A stretch of 60,000 nucleotides of DNA, taken from assembly GCA_009760855.2 (NCBI GenBank), contig WPIO01000027.1, positions 248,501-308,500 of the forward strand, given 5' to 3'. Within the stretch, counting starts at the first letter, position 1. Every line of letters starts with the position of its first letter. Positions 47,265 to 59,334 of the stretch are shown in pieces. The notes beneath the pieces are model-generated. The model saw only the letters and a list, made by a program, of their open reading frames with translations, searched no databases and was not told the origin of the DNA. The stretch comes from Cristatella mucedo. Taxonomy: Eukaryota > Bryozoa > Phylactolaemata > Cristatellidae. The position numbers and the translations under genes were made by a program.

Positions 47265-47368
47265 TCAAAGAAAAGATGCCTGACGGATGTACCTGTGCTT
47301 GAGAACGATGAGGATAATGATTCCACCGAGGGCAAGTGTCCCGCTCAGAGCAATAGCAACCACTATGC
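47265..47368 (-). CDS. Transmembrane and cytoplasmic-tail exon
   Basis: Encodes a hydrophobic helix IVVAIALSGTLALGGIIILI followed by VLKHRYIRQASFL and TGA. The positive residues after the helix fit a cytoplasmic side (type I topology). A GTACAT after CACAG could be an alternative donor leading to a longer tail, but no following exon was recognised. Confidence 0.85.
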
Positions 47369-50300
47369 CTGAAAGAAAAAAAATACCGCGATTCAGTACC
47401 AGCCTGGCTGAGGGCTCAGTGAATCAACCACTCTTATGCATTTACTGTGCATGCACAAGTGAGCTCAAAGAATGATTTACCTATGTCAAGGCCGTCATAT
47501 TCGGAGTTTGGTAATGTTAGTACTGAGCCCGGCCCTCTGGTAGTGACGGACACTGGCCGAAACGTCTGAGAAGACGACGAACCAGCGGTTTTCGAAGTAG
47601 CCGCAGCACTGAGCGACGATTGACCAGACGTCGACGAGCCTAAGGGCTTAATGGGGGCAGAGCTCGCTGTGACAGTAGGTGTGGTGGCGGTCGTGCTTGA
47701 TTGTTGTCCAGGCAACACCTGAACGTCAACCGTGAAGTTTCCTGCAAGTCAATAGGAAATCGCTGGTCAGTAGTAGTAGTGGCTACGAACGAAGCATCTG
47801 AGCCAGATGGTGAGGCGCATAGAGATTGATGCAGTATAACGAGTCACTCTATAAGATGATATAACGAGTCACTTGGTTCTGAATCACTTTCTTTGGTGCC
47901 GAAGGAAAAGGAAGAAGAAAAAGGAGGAGAAGTGAGAAGGAGAACAATTCCAATGAGGTCGATCGCGGGGAGAAAATTGAGCGTCCGCTATGTATGCTCA
48001 CAACGTTAAACAGGTTTCGGGAAGTTTCGGACCATTAAAGTTAAGCGTACATCGATGTTAGTGCGAAATGATATTAGTGAGCAATGACATAGGGGGTGGA
48101 AGAGTAAAGAGATTGGAGCTGTTAAAATTGACCCCCGGATTGACTTTTATCAGAATGAAATATCTCACATACCGCGATCTGGGCGAGGGAGGGGAGGGCG
48201 CCCAGTCCAGAGACTTTATTACGTAGCGCTGTTAGCTACAAAAAGTGTTTCGATACCAGTGGGTAGACTCCTGATGACTCTGCAGGACTCATTTGGGCTG
48301 TAGGGATTTCGGGTACTTGCATTTGTGGTTAGGTGCCTGGGTAGGTGTCTTTGATGGTCTAAAACTCTAATTATTACATCTTTTTGGCATTAATGTATTA
48401 CAACTATTAATCATGTCAAAAGCAAGTGTTGTGCCCCTTTACGGACTATCGCACTAGTTAAAGCACTGCTTAGTTGTCTGCTGATTATGTATCTGTAGGC
48501 TGGCTCCATAGAATACTGAAAGAATCAAAGAATAAAATAAAATTAAAAGCACTAGTATTTGTAGAATTTATTTATTTAGAAGTATTTGAAGAGCACCCTA
48601 AGAGAACTGAATCTCTTCATCTGTACTGCGCGTATAAATTAAAGAGAACCTACAATCTTGTTTAGAGATAATAACCTGCAACTTTTAAGCACATCCGGGC
48701 ATTAATTGGCAGCTCTTGTAGATCAAACCTACACTGTGAGGGGCAGACGTGTTTCTAGGTTAAATTTAAAAGAAAAGCTAAGTCAAGAGATGCATTAAGG
48801 TCAGTCGGCCACGAATTCAAGGACTAAATCGCGGTTTTTATACTTGTTACTTGCTGGAGCTACAGAAAGCTCGATTTTTGTGTAGGAATTCTTCTGAGCA
48901 GGAGCTTGCCTGTTGCAGTGCAACTAGACGTGAGTCGAAAAATAGAGAAACTAGCACGCATGTATTCGCTACTTTCGGGATCGCTTTCTGCACGAGGTTA
49001 ACTCATTACGCTCTCAGTCTGCTACAGCAGACGGCCCTCGGTTGGCCTGCATTTTAGAATCAATTGTCGATGGAAAAGCTTGGTTCAATCAGCCATTCAA
49101 GCATTTGCTCGCGCTGCAGGCCGAAATTTGTTCTAAGCATGCAAGTCACTATTTCAAACTGCGGCATTATTGCAAATGCTCCGAGTCTCCATGGCTCCGT
49201 CGGTGGGTGGAGAACTAGCCCGGACAGACAGACGGTTTGGCGATCGCTCGAATAGATCCGAGACAGTGAAAACTCTGCTCCGAGGGCAGCGAAGACTAAT
49301 GACTCCGAATTGCGTTGAAATTTTAAATGGTAGTTGGGAAAGTTGTCGTTTAATGTCTGAATTTTTCAGCTCAATGGTTGCCTCTGAATAGCAAAAGCGA
49401 ACCAATCGAGCCTGATTTTTGTGTGCACCCATGCCAAGGATGTTAGGTCTTGGAGAAATATTGTCAGGTAAAGCAAACTAAAGATTCGTTCAGCTAAACC
49501 GCAAATGCCAGAGATGTTAAGGCTCATGCACGATTCTGAATACCTGGATATGAAGCACAACTGCCTGGTATTAGGATAACGTCGTCAACGGCAATATTGC
49601 TGAGCACCAAGTTCAGGCCGCTTTTATTGTGCTGCAACTCAGACGTGAATTCCAGAATAACGGACGACATCGAGGACAGGGTGATGTCCACGTTTGCCAA
49701 TATCCAGCTATCGCCCTGGCTCCCTGCAACCGGATGCTGCTAGCGCTCAATCGGCATTAACGATGGCATTCTCGTAGCGTGTCAGCCTGGGTAACGCAGC
49801 CACCGGATGACGAGCAAAACACTCAGTTTTAATAAACCACAAGTTAGACAGTGTTAGGGCCTGGCCTCATGAGCATTAAATGCGAAAACAGTCGCTGACG
49901 AGGAAGGCAGTCAGAGACACCTCACGGTAGCATGAGATTGACTTCAATACGGTTCTGCTGCTTTGGCTGAGCGTACGAAAGGTGCTGAAGCTTAGTCTCC
50001 ATCTACGTATAAATTGTGGACGCCAATAGACTCAGACACTTCGATAAGGTTTACAGTAAAGTGTTTCTTCTCTACCGGAGTAGCAGCAAATGTCTAGAAG
50101 CACGACCTGATCCTCTAATGTATATTCTGTCATCAAACAAGCTGGCGGACTCTCGCATTCGGCTGCACACCAGCCACGCTGCACCAAGCGATGACTTGGA
50201 GGCCTTGGGATGAAATGCCCAGCGACTCTAACGGATGATTTTAGGGGGTCGTACACCGTCGGGAGTCGAGATGTATCTCAGTGACACATGCTAGGGAAGG

Positions 50301-53300
50301 CTATAGAAAAGCCCCTAACGTTCGTAAAGCCGAAAGTAGACGATATCTTTGCCTGCGGGAAGCAATACAATTATTTCTTGGTCAAGGTCACAATGCCAGC
50401 GGGTATCGCAGGTTAGTGCCTTCCAGCACACAAGAGTAAAAAACCTCATTTACCCAAGGCTAATAATAATGCACTTGATAAAGCGAGTCTCGTTTGAGTC
50501 GATTTGTATGCTTAACACACCGCGAGTAAATCCATGCACGCCATCTCTGTTCCTGCTAATGCAAGTACTCGTAAGAAGTCTACCGACGGTACGGCTAAGC
50601 CGAACCCATTCTTCAAAACTGTGACCTACTTGGCGTATAAGTTGTTGCCATTTGGCAGCGTGAGAATAAGTCACACGTGCTAAAACGGTAGGTCGCAGCC
50701 GGCCTCGACTCGACCCGACTGCAAGAACGAATTCGAGATCGGTAAGCCCACATAAGTTTTCCACTGCAGAGTTCGAATCTAGTTCCCTACTAAGGTTGTG
50801 GAGCAGCTATCTTGAGGATTAGTTCAGAGTCAGGACAGTCTATCTTGTATTCCTTCACTGGCTCTACAAGTTTTCAGTATCGAATTCCTGTAACTGTATA
50901 CGAAAGGAAAAGTCCAAGAAGCGAGCCGGAGCTCCTCCATTGACCACGTGTCAAACTGAAGGTACAATTCTGCCTATATCCAGTCAATTGTTGCGTAGAG
51001 AAAACCATTAAGGTCGAACGTGTGTGCAGCCTACTCAAACTTATCGCGACGTGTGTGCGACTAAGATGACTACCTACCACTTCAACTGTGCTATTAGTTT
51101 TATGCTCAGAAAGAAACTGCCGTCATGGTGACGAATGACGAAATCGTCGCATGCTTTTAATCAATGCACAGCCGTCACTCACGTGTCGATTACAAAACTC
51201 GCAATCGTATCTGTGCTTGCCATTATCTAAAGGGCTAGTTGTATTGCTTAAAATCCTGGCACCTCGTGGCGCTCTGGCTAGACGTGCTCTCCCCTGACAG
51301 CATTTGAAAGAACGTTTGTATATGACATAGGTTTAATAGCCTAATTATTATATATAATTATTATATATATTATTATATATTATTATATATTATACATTAT
51401 ATTATATATTAAATTATATATTATTAGTATATATTATATATTAAATATTATTATATATTATTATTATTATTATTATTATTATATAATTATTATAATTATT
51501 ATTATATTTAATAGCCTTTTATAGCCTTGATATGTAAACTTCAGTCGTTTTTTTGAAGCTGCTGAAATCGCGGCTCGCCTTTCAACATAGATGCAACAAT
51601 CTCACTTAAACCCCTGTGAAGACGTGCTGTTGCTATGAAATGTACTTATCCAGTGTCTGTATTCTCAATGAACTACAGTACATGCAGTACACCTAAGAAG
51701 TGGCAATTTGTAAGAGCTGCAGTTTGCGTACAACATAATGGCTTGCCCTCCAAGTGGCTAAAGACACTTTAATTGGCAGGCTTTTGAAGTTAGTGAGAAT
51801 TGACCCATAGGTTTTCGGCAAACATAATGCTATACTCTTCGTGCAACTTATGAATGTCGTTTACATAAGAACAGACATATGCGTGGTGTTTTTTGAGGAG
51901 CTAATACTTTTTACTTCTGGCACTTTGGGTAGGACATTCGGAAATGCAGAGTATATAGCTGATTTGATCGCTATCTTAATTTTAATCAATGATGGCTTGC
52001 ATGACAATGATTGCCTTGCATAATGCTTACAACCGAGCATAGTTCACCTAGCGAGGTTAGTTTCAAAGCTTTCTAAAATTATTGCAGTGGCATGAAGTAC
52101 ACCATATTTTAATGCTTGCAGAGCTAGCATGTACATTGATGCGACCGCTGGATTTCTCCAGCAACGTTTTGCCCGATACTCCGAGCCATAATTGCTGCAG
52201 GATTACCCAGCTCGGTAATTAGAATCTGCAGCCAGATACCAATCGGAGCATCATGGCTGGCAATGCAGATAACTAGTGATGTCAGAAATATCTTATCTAC
52301 ACTAGGCCATACGGATTGATTAGTTAGTAAAAGCTTCTATAATTCTAGACTAGGGCGAATTTGTATTACTGTTATCGACCGGTTGCTTATTCCTGCGGCG
52401 TTCAATGACGCTGCCAAGTAAGCAGTGCAGCGATTGGCTGAACCCGTATCCTGCCTGGTATATCTCCAGATTATTACCGATAACCTAAGTTTGAAGACAT
52501 CACACCTTAGTTCAGGTGCTTCCCGTGAACCCCGGTTCTCAAGAATGAAAGCTGGCAAGTGCGGATCATTTAAAAGCGGAAGACGCCTAGACTGAACTCT
52601 CGGTTAATCGCACCACACAGCCCACGTCATGAATACAAGTCCTATGTAGGGAAATCCCCAATAAATTGGGAGATAGCTAACACAAAATTTTTACCTCTAA
52701 ATTAGTGAGGAGGCTGCCCTAATGAACCCGAAATCTTTATACTTAAACCCTTGAAATCATCTCTGAAGAGAACTATTTTGTGGGATGCCATCGTAAGAAG
52801 TCGATAGAGGTTGAACAGCCATAATTAAAGAGAGGCAGGAGAGCTTGGGCAACATTCGCCATGATTATCGCAAGTGAGCAATACAATATTTCGGGCTTTA
52901 GAACTCAGACCAACGATCTATCTCGCGAAAGACATTCATTTCCTTAGCGAATAGATGAGAGGTTAAAATCCTATGTTAGCCGCAATCAAGAACAATAATG
53001 GTGCGTTTTGTTCAGGTAAAAAGTTTCGTAGCTAAAATTACATGCGGATGCAACAAAATTCCGACACTATTCGAGCCTATACTAATGGAAAGTAACAGCA
53101 GTATAAGGGCTCGAATCGTGGCGTCTGATGGAGGGAGCATATCTGTTTGTAAATTATCGTTTCTGGAGATTTGGCCGAACGTGCAACACAACTTTCGCAT
53201 GTCCGACTATCGAAATCCATGCCAATCTAGTAAGGATTTCAAATTGTCATGCACGACAAGTTTTCATTTCGTAAGGATTTCAAATTGTCATGCACGACAA

Positions 53301-56300
53301 GTTTTCATTTCGTCCTTGCCGACTTAAATATCGTGATTGCTTCTGCTTCCTGTGATATTATCAAGTTCGATTAGCGTTTCCGGAATTTTCAAAAACATGT
53401 TCAGACTTTGAAGTTCTGACTATGCTCGAACTCGTAAAGTGGCGTGTGGCAAATGCAAGTTGAAAGCTTTATATTATTTATCCTTGGCGAATGAGGTGTT
53501 CGTTAAGAACAATTTAGGCTGTTGCTTGTGCCCACAGTCTAATTGGAATTTACTTCGGCAGCTATCGTCTAGTCAGCATGGGCTGTCATGCTTGAAATTC
53601 TGTGAGCTTATGCTTCAGCAAAGGACCGTATGCTAATATTGCTTAGCTGACCCTTAGCGACCGTACTTTATTGTACTCTCGTGTAGGCATGCACCGGTTT
53701 GCTAATGCCGTTATAAAGTATTCCTGGATGCCGGTGCTCGGCGAGGGGTCACGAATTGGATTTGTGCGCCCAGTCTCTCTATTGCCATTCCTATCCAAGT
53801 TTTTGTGAACGACTCCAGCCTATAACCTATTTTATCCACCAGAAAGTCTTGCTAATAAGTTATAGTCGGGCTTTATGCTAACCATTCCAAGGAAGTTTAT
53901 GTGCTTCGCGTTCACAATGACCTAATGTCATGTAATGTATCTCCACTGTAACTCCATAAAGCCATAAAGACTATGTGGGTGTTACGCATGAGAGTTTTGT
54001 ATAGCGGACTCTCCTGAACAATGCTGATATGGGTTGGGTATCTCTGCAGGTACAGCTTGATCCTGGATCTATCAACAGCTCCATGACACTATTGAAAACC
54101 AGATTCTTCTTGAGTGGCACTCCAAAGGCCAAGGTCTCACTAGTACAGTGGTAAACTGGGACCTTATGACCTACTGTTCTCTGGTCGATTGGTGTCGACC
54201 CTAATGACCGATTTCTTGGAGTCCATACGCTCAGCTTGTGGTCTCCAAAAGCCTGGAGCTCACTACCGACTGGTCTTACGTCATCTCTTGTTTGACGATG
54301 TCGAAACCAAGCGATACACCTTATCGCAGTCTTTGCTCAGTCCGCATGAACTGTCCTTATAGTCATTTTGCGTTACAAAACGTTTTCCATATTGACTATG
54401 GTTTAGTCCGAAATTATTTTAAGCAGGGGCCTAGATAATTTGTCATTCTCTAGCGTGTGTGCTTTGAGTGCTGATGTACTCATGATTTAGTTCATTTTTT
54501 AACTAGAGGTCCAAATAACAAGCGGCTACGTGTCTCTTCTCACGAGCTTGTGTAAGCGTGATACTTGAGAGCCTTTGCATGATTCACCGAGAAGGGCATC
54601 TTGATTGCAATCCTCTGTTAATTAATGCTCTAGCAGGAAGTTTTAAAGTGCATGAATACGGATTCAGTTCTCTTAAGGCGCTAGGCGAAAGATTTAGGAT
54701 ATTGATGTAAACATTAGTGTTGTATGTAGAAAGTATTCTAACCGCCACATGCTCAGTGAAAGCATGCTAGAAGCAGGGGCAAGAAGGCAGGGAAAATAAG
54801 ATACGATTGACGCTGGCATATGAGTGCAAGGCGAACGCTTAATTCCTGAGCCACTCATTCCAATAATACAAAACCATTTCCTAGCTACTTCGGGCTTCAG
54901 AATTATAGCATCACATCTTGCGTTACCTATGCAAAGCTTGTAAGTCCTAATTTTTAATGCTACATTGAATCTTATTTTTTATTTGTTCCTCATAACATCT
55001 CTGACGTGAAACCTAGCGTACTTCAACAGTTCTTGCCAATTATATGCTGCTTGGTACTCCATGCACACCTTAAGCAGGTTTCGCTCAAAGTGTTCTATAG
55101 AAAAACGTTTGTCATAGGTTTCAGGAGAAACTGCCGTAGATTAATCATACTTGTAGAAATAATGCTCGTCATGACTTCTTTGAGTACGTAATACAAATTG
55201 TCAATCCAAATTCTTCGATTTTCGACAGTAAAATTTAATCATTGAATATTATACTGTCTGTATGATTCTGTAACTTCGATATTTTAGCACTGAATACAGC
55301 AAATAAGCTTGCCTTGTAAAAAATGGGTCCTGTAGATAAAGCGAAACTCAGTCTTAGATTCCGACTTTAAAATTTTAAGTGTGGCAGTTGAATTAGAATC
55401 AATTGTGGCGAGTTAAATAAACTTGTATTTTCAAGCAATACATGTCTCCCAATAGGTGCTTAGTAGGAGTTCTTTGTTGAGGTCTCCATGCCCGACACAG
55501 GAAAAAATATTATCGCAGAGGGATTAAGCTATTTGACTCTACCGTCATGGAAGCAATTTCGGAAATGCTACTGGAGAAAATTGAATGCTACTGGCCAAGG
55601 TCTTGTTGGGTTCTGTTTAATCACGCGCTTCTAAGAAACTTCATACCACTGCCTTTTCGGCCACCATTTATCAAGGTAACTTCTCTTGACGATATTGATA
55701 ACGAGATGAAAAGCTAAATGCGAGATCGCTGTCTGCGTTTTTTTTATCACGGGATCCAGAAGCCGGTAGAGCACAAACCGTCAGCAGACCACAACGAAGA
55801 GGAGAGCGCGAATTGTATGCTAGCTATTGACTGAAACCCCTTTCCGATTACAATATTACTAGAAAGCCTAAACACAATTTATTATAAGCTATAAAACGGC
55901 TTTCTCCACTTTCTGCCCGCATACTCAGGGCATTCCGGACAGATTTTTTCCCTAAGAAGACACAACTGTTGTACGATGCTAGAAATAAGCTGCCGGAGTA
56001 GAAAGCAGGCTAATGCGTGAAAATAAAAGAGAAAGGATTACCTCTTTGATCCCACGTGTTCAGCTGCTGCTGCTTGTCCGATGATAAGATTCTTACGAGC
56101 AATCGTCCTATGTCTATGCCGTACATGTGATAGTAAAATTTTAGACAGACGTTTACACCAGTTACAGGAATTTGTGAGGATGTAGCTGTGGCTGTCGAAT
56201 TGCTGTTTTTATAACCGGCGTCGGCGATAATAAAATAACCTGAAACATGCACAAACCTATCAATTGACAGCATCGCAACAGATTTTCATCAAATGTCAAA

Positions 56301-56622
56301 AGTAGGGCAAACTATAACAATGTGTACTTGCACCACTCTCTAGGTCATCAAAGGGGTAATGCAAACATCCACCATAACTTTTGTACCAATTACGGTGATA
56401 GTTAAAACTTGCCTCTTAGATCTTGTTTAGTGTGGTCAAACGAAGGACCCGTAGCCACGTTTCTCGTCTTTGACCTCAAACTTTTCCACTGGAAGTCGCC
56501 ATTCAAAGTAAGTCCACAGAAGTCATTTGCGTCAAAATTGCAAGCAAAAAAGGCTTGCGGTAGAGGCGTGGGAGTAGTAGTCATGGTCGTCGGAGATGGC
56601 GTCACGGAAGGCTGGGTGGCAT
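47265..56622 (-). CDS. MAM-domain single-pass membrane protein, 3' five exons
   Basis: Partial gene, read from high to low coordinates. Exons: 56413-56622, 56042-56239, 49544-49723, 47481-47741, 47265-47368 (stop TGA at 47265-47267). All four junctions are phase 1 and restore Gly codons, and the peptide is continuous over about 315 residues. Order: Thr/Pro-rich linker (DATQPSVTPSPTTMTTT), a full MAM domain, a Ser/Thr-rich mucin-like stalk, a transmembrane helix and an 11-residue tail. MAM domains occur in adhesion and receptor-type surface proteins. The product is inferred to be an extracellular protein anchored by its C-terminus. The upstream exons with the signal peptide were not found and may lie beyond the window. 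Intron 3 (about 6.3 kb) and intron 4 (about 1.8 kb) hold no recognised extra exon. Confidence 0.88.
47481..47741 (-). CDS. Ser/Thr-rich stalk exon
   Basis: Encodes 87 residues starting NFTVDVQVLPGQQSSTTATT. Ser, Thr, Ala and Pro dominate, one N-glycosylation sequon (NFT) is visible and no cysteine is present. It suggests an O-glycosylated stalk between the MAM domain and the membrane. Acceptor TTGCAG at 47742-47747; donor GTAAAT after GLDIG. Confidence 0.88.
48585..48640 (-). mobile_element. SINE/LINE 3' tail fragment, antisense
   Basis: Contains AGCACCCTAAGAGAACTGAA then TCTCTTCATCTG, the reverse complement of the family tail (AGATTCAGTTCTCTTAGGG). Confidence 0.6.
49544..56622 (-). CDS. MAM domain exons (three)
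   Basis: Exon 56413-56622 gives FFACNFDANDFCGLTL, FQWKSL and ATGPSFDHTKQDLR. Exon 56042-56239 gives YFIIADAGYKN, VNVCLKFYYHMYGIDIGRLL and LNTWDQR. Exon 49544-49723 gives GSQGDSWILANVDITL, SSVILEFTSE, NIAVDDVILIPGSC. The four expected MAM cysteines are present (ACNF, DFCG, VCLKF, GSC), as are the W/GPSxDHT, YHMYG and IAxDDI landmarks. The first intron starts with GC (AGAG then GCAAGT) instead of GT. Confidence 0.92.
49724..51337. repeat. MAM intron 3, part with dispersed duplicated block (copy 2)
   Basis: From 50130 to 50990 the sequence follows the block at 37890-38465. The homology is interrupted at about 50410-50715 by extra DNA that includes AATAATAATGCACTTGATAA, a LINE-tail start. Confidence 0.7.
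51338..51515. repeat. AT-only low-complexity tract
   Basis: Almost pure A/T, built of TATTATATAT-type and ATT units; possibly an expanded transposon tail. Confidence 0.9.
51516..53229. other. MAM intron 3, unassigned part
   Basis: AT-rich; no exon or element recognised. Confidence 0.4.
53230..53311. repeat. Perfect 41-bp tandem duplication
   Basis: Copy 1 at 53230-53270 and copy 2 at 53271-53311 are identical, starting GTAAGGATTTCAAATTGTC and ending GTTTTCATTTC. Confidence 0.97.
53930..54715 (+). mobile_element. LINE fragment with short dispersed repeat
   Basis: 53933-53996 repeats the block at 3904-3962. 54205-54330 encodes a decayed LINE C-terminus (TDFLESIRSACGLQKPGAHY-like). 54645-54700 has the tail TACGGATTCAGTTCTCTTAA then GGCGCTAGGCG. 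Confidence 0.65.
54716..56041. other. End of MAM intron 3 near the second MAM exon
   Basis: AT-rich; no exon or element recognised. Confidence 0.4.
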
Positions 56623-57302
56623 CTGCAGATGTAAGAGCTCGAAGAATGCGCCATCTTTAGTAGCATAGGGGCTTTTCAAGGAGATGCATCAATCTTGGCA
56701 TATGCCTGTCTCGCTGTTGAGTTAAGTTGGCAATTTATTTGCAAGCACCTAGATTTTGGGCTCAAGCTGCGCAGAAAATTACGGGCAACAGCCTTCGAAA
56801 AGGGGCTTTGAGGGTTGGATTCTTGTGGGTCTGCTCTAGAGGCGATCGAGGTGGCTATGCTATGCATCAGCTGTATCAATCCATTTCAGTCTGAAACGAG
56901 ATCGGGCCTATCGCATGAAGGCTGGGCCATAAGGCAGCCATTTAAGACCTACTAGTTATCTGAAGCAAACGTCGCCCCAAAACTTAGATGCTATTTTCAG
57001 CAAAATTACGGTCGAGCTTCGTCGAAGCTTGAATGCCAATAAGCTATATCTATTGCAAGGACGTGGTCAGTGCCTTGAACTGGCTATTATAGCTCATTGG
57101 AAGTCTTTTATTCATATTCATTGCTAACTTCTGAAGTATCTGGCGAACCCGACTCTCTACGGTATAATACAAATTTTATAGTAATAATTAAGTATAGCAC
57201 CGAAAAAAGAACTTTTAAGTTCGCTGCAAAGAAAGAAATCAATGGTTAGTTATAAAATTCACGGCTTCAGTACGCATAAGTATCCAACCGTTAATGCATA
57301 GC

Positions 57303-57475
57303 CCCCGGATCTTAGCCCAGGGGAAGGTGCTCACTCTTAACGCCACATTCGTGGGTTCGAGTCCTGCAGGGTCAATCCTTTCTTGTCCACTGCGAGCGGT
57401 GGTGATTGGGGTTGAGGCTCTGCGGCCGCTACCTAACATGAGGCTGTTATATCAGCTTGCCTTTTTTTACGGGCA
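57303..57475 (+). mobile_element. SINE-B copy, full length
   Basis: A-box-like GATCTTAGCCCAGGGGAAGG then TGCTCAC, B box GTGGGTTCGAGTCCTGC, body GCGAGCGGTGGTGATTGGGG, end GAGGCTGTTATATCAGCTTG. The most complete SINE-B in the window. Confidence 0.85.
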
Positions 57476-57999
57476 ATTTTAGGTAGACAATGAGGATGGT
57501 AATTGAATGAAGTTGGGCGATGATGAAAGCTAAACACATTAAATCAAAATAACGACTGAGACATCAAAGACAGTCTGGCTTAATAATAGTAGACTAAATG
57601 AATTGGATCCGTCCTCTGATTCAAAAACGAATAAGTGTAGACACAAGCTGCGGCAGTCCACAGATAGAGCGATACATCACTACGTTGAGCTGCACTGTGA
57701 ATGCTCCTCAAGTAGCTTCTTATTTGACACCTTGAACTACAGATGTTTGGAATTCATCCGCCAAAGTTCATTTCGCTTACGCCCAGTGCTTCGTCGTCAG
57801 CTCAGTCGCAGATATTTATTACTCGACCAGAAAGTTGGGAGCTGATGATTCGATGAGGCCATGCACATTACGCTGGACCATTGCAATCTCACCTATTGTG
57901 GTCGGAGTTGTCATTCCCGTTCTCAAAAAGTTCATTGGTACAGTCATTGTCATGTAAAAGGTTATAGCTCTATATTTTGACTCATAAAATAAAATGTAA

Positions 58000-58066
58000 A
58001 ACACATAGACAGAGACTGAGTTCTCTGAGGGCGCTTTATCAAGTGCATTATTATTATTGTTATTGG
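58000..58066 (+). mobile_element. LINE 3' tail fragment
   Basis: AGACAGAGACTGAGTTCTCT, GAGGGCGCTTTATCAAGTGC, then ATTATTATTATTG. Confidence 0.85.
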
Positions 58067-58217
58067 AAATATCACTCACTAATGCCGGCTAATGATCTTC
58101 GCAGAAATGCAGGCTGAAGGCTCAGCAAGTTGGCTGGGCTACAAAGAACTAATTCTGAAGTATTAAATGTCGAATGATATTTATTTCGAATAAGTCAATA
58201 CATAGTGTGGTTTGATT

Positions 58218-59030
58218 ATAATAATAATAATAATAAAGCACCCTCAGAGAACTCAATCTCTTTCTAGGTGCTTTACATTTGCTGCAAAGGGAAATGCAAT
58301 TGAATGGTGAGTAAAATCATGACTGATACACAACCAAAATTAATAACATGGTTAGGGGTGACATGCACAGGGTCAGCTTGCAAATGTGGTTAATGGCAGC
58401 ATGCACAGTGTCAGCACGCATAAGCACATGAAGGACGAATTACAGGGACCCACTAAATGCTGTCCTAAATAGGTGTGTTTTTAAGTTCTTTTTAAATGTG
58501 GTCAAGTCAGGGGATGTTCTGACGCAAGTCGGGAGGGAGTTCCAGGCTTTGGGAGCATACGAAGTAAATGCATGGTCTCCAAAGGATTTGAGGTTTGTAC
58601 GAGGTATTGGTAAACTTTAGGATTCCGAAAAGCGGGTGGTACGATGCTTGGCCTGGTGGGGGAGTAGATCTGAGAGATAGACTGTAGCCAATGAATGAAG
58701 TGACCTGAAAGTGAGCGACAAAACCTTGAAGTCCATCCGTTGCTTGACCAGTAGCCAGTGCAGGCCGGCGAGAAATAGTGTGTTGTGGCAACTGCAACGC
58801 TCACGACAGACAAGCCTAGCTGCGGAGTCTTGCACCAGCTGCAATCGCCTGATCACACATGCCGTTAGGCCAGTAAGCAGTGAGTTGCAGAAGTCGAGAC
58901 GGGATGTCACGAATGCATGGACCAACTTAGACGTGGTATCCTTATCTAAACAAGCCCGAATTTTAGCAATATTATGAAGCTGAAAGTAGGCAGATTTGAC
59001 TGTGGAGATTATATGCGGGCTGGTACAGCT
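58218..59030 (-). mobile_element. LINE 3' end, antisense
   Basis: From the (ATA)n tail and CTCAATCTCTTTCTAGG at its left end it reads on the minus strand back through a 3' UTR and C-terminal frames into HAFVTSRLDFCNSLLTGLTA, LQLVQDSAARLVCRERCSC, LAGLHWLLVKQRMDFKVL and LHSLATVYLSDLL. One frameshift separates the last two C-terminal blocks. It is the cleanest copy of the LINE 3' end and identifies the others. Confidence 0.92.
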
Positions 59031-59136
59031 CCTTTCCTAAACAGCTGTTTGGAGCATCGTCAAGAGGGGCCTGTGCACAGCATGTGGTCCTCTTCTAATG
59101 AGGCGTTGACGCAGTCAGATAACCCGCTGGTGAACA

Positions 59137-59154
59137 GATGGTGAATTCACCATC
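59137..59154. repeat. 18-bp perfect palindrome
   Basis: GATGGTGAATTCACCATC, about 180 bp before the gag-like start. Confidence 0.9.
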
Positions 59155-59334
59155 GGGGTCGGCGAATGCACAGCCGGAGTCGAGGAGAGGAGACTTGAGT
59201 GGGAGAGAGGGGCGAGGTAAGTCGTACTCCTTCTGCTCTGTGAGTAGTATACTAGCATTGTTGGTGTAGGTCCTGTGCCAGCGTTCTGTGTGCCGTGCGA
59301 ATCAAATCACAAGCTATTTCGTGGGAAGGAGTCG

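Noticed and set aside
57885-57990. Possible upstream Thr-rich exon of the MAM gene on the minus strand (MTTPTTI before GTGAGA, phase 1)
   Set aside because: Phase and composition fit the linker, but no good acceptor was found and an adjoining LINE tail makes chance likely.
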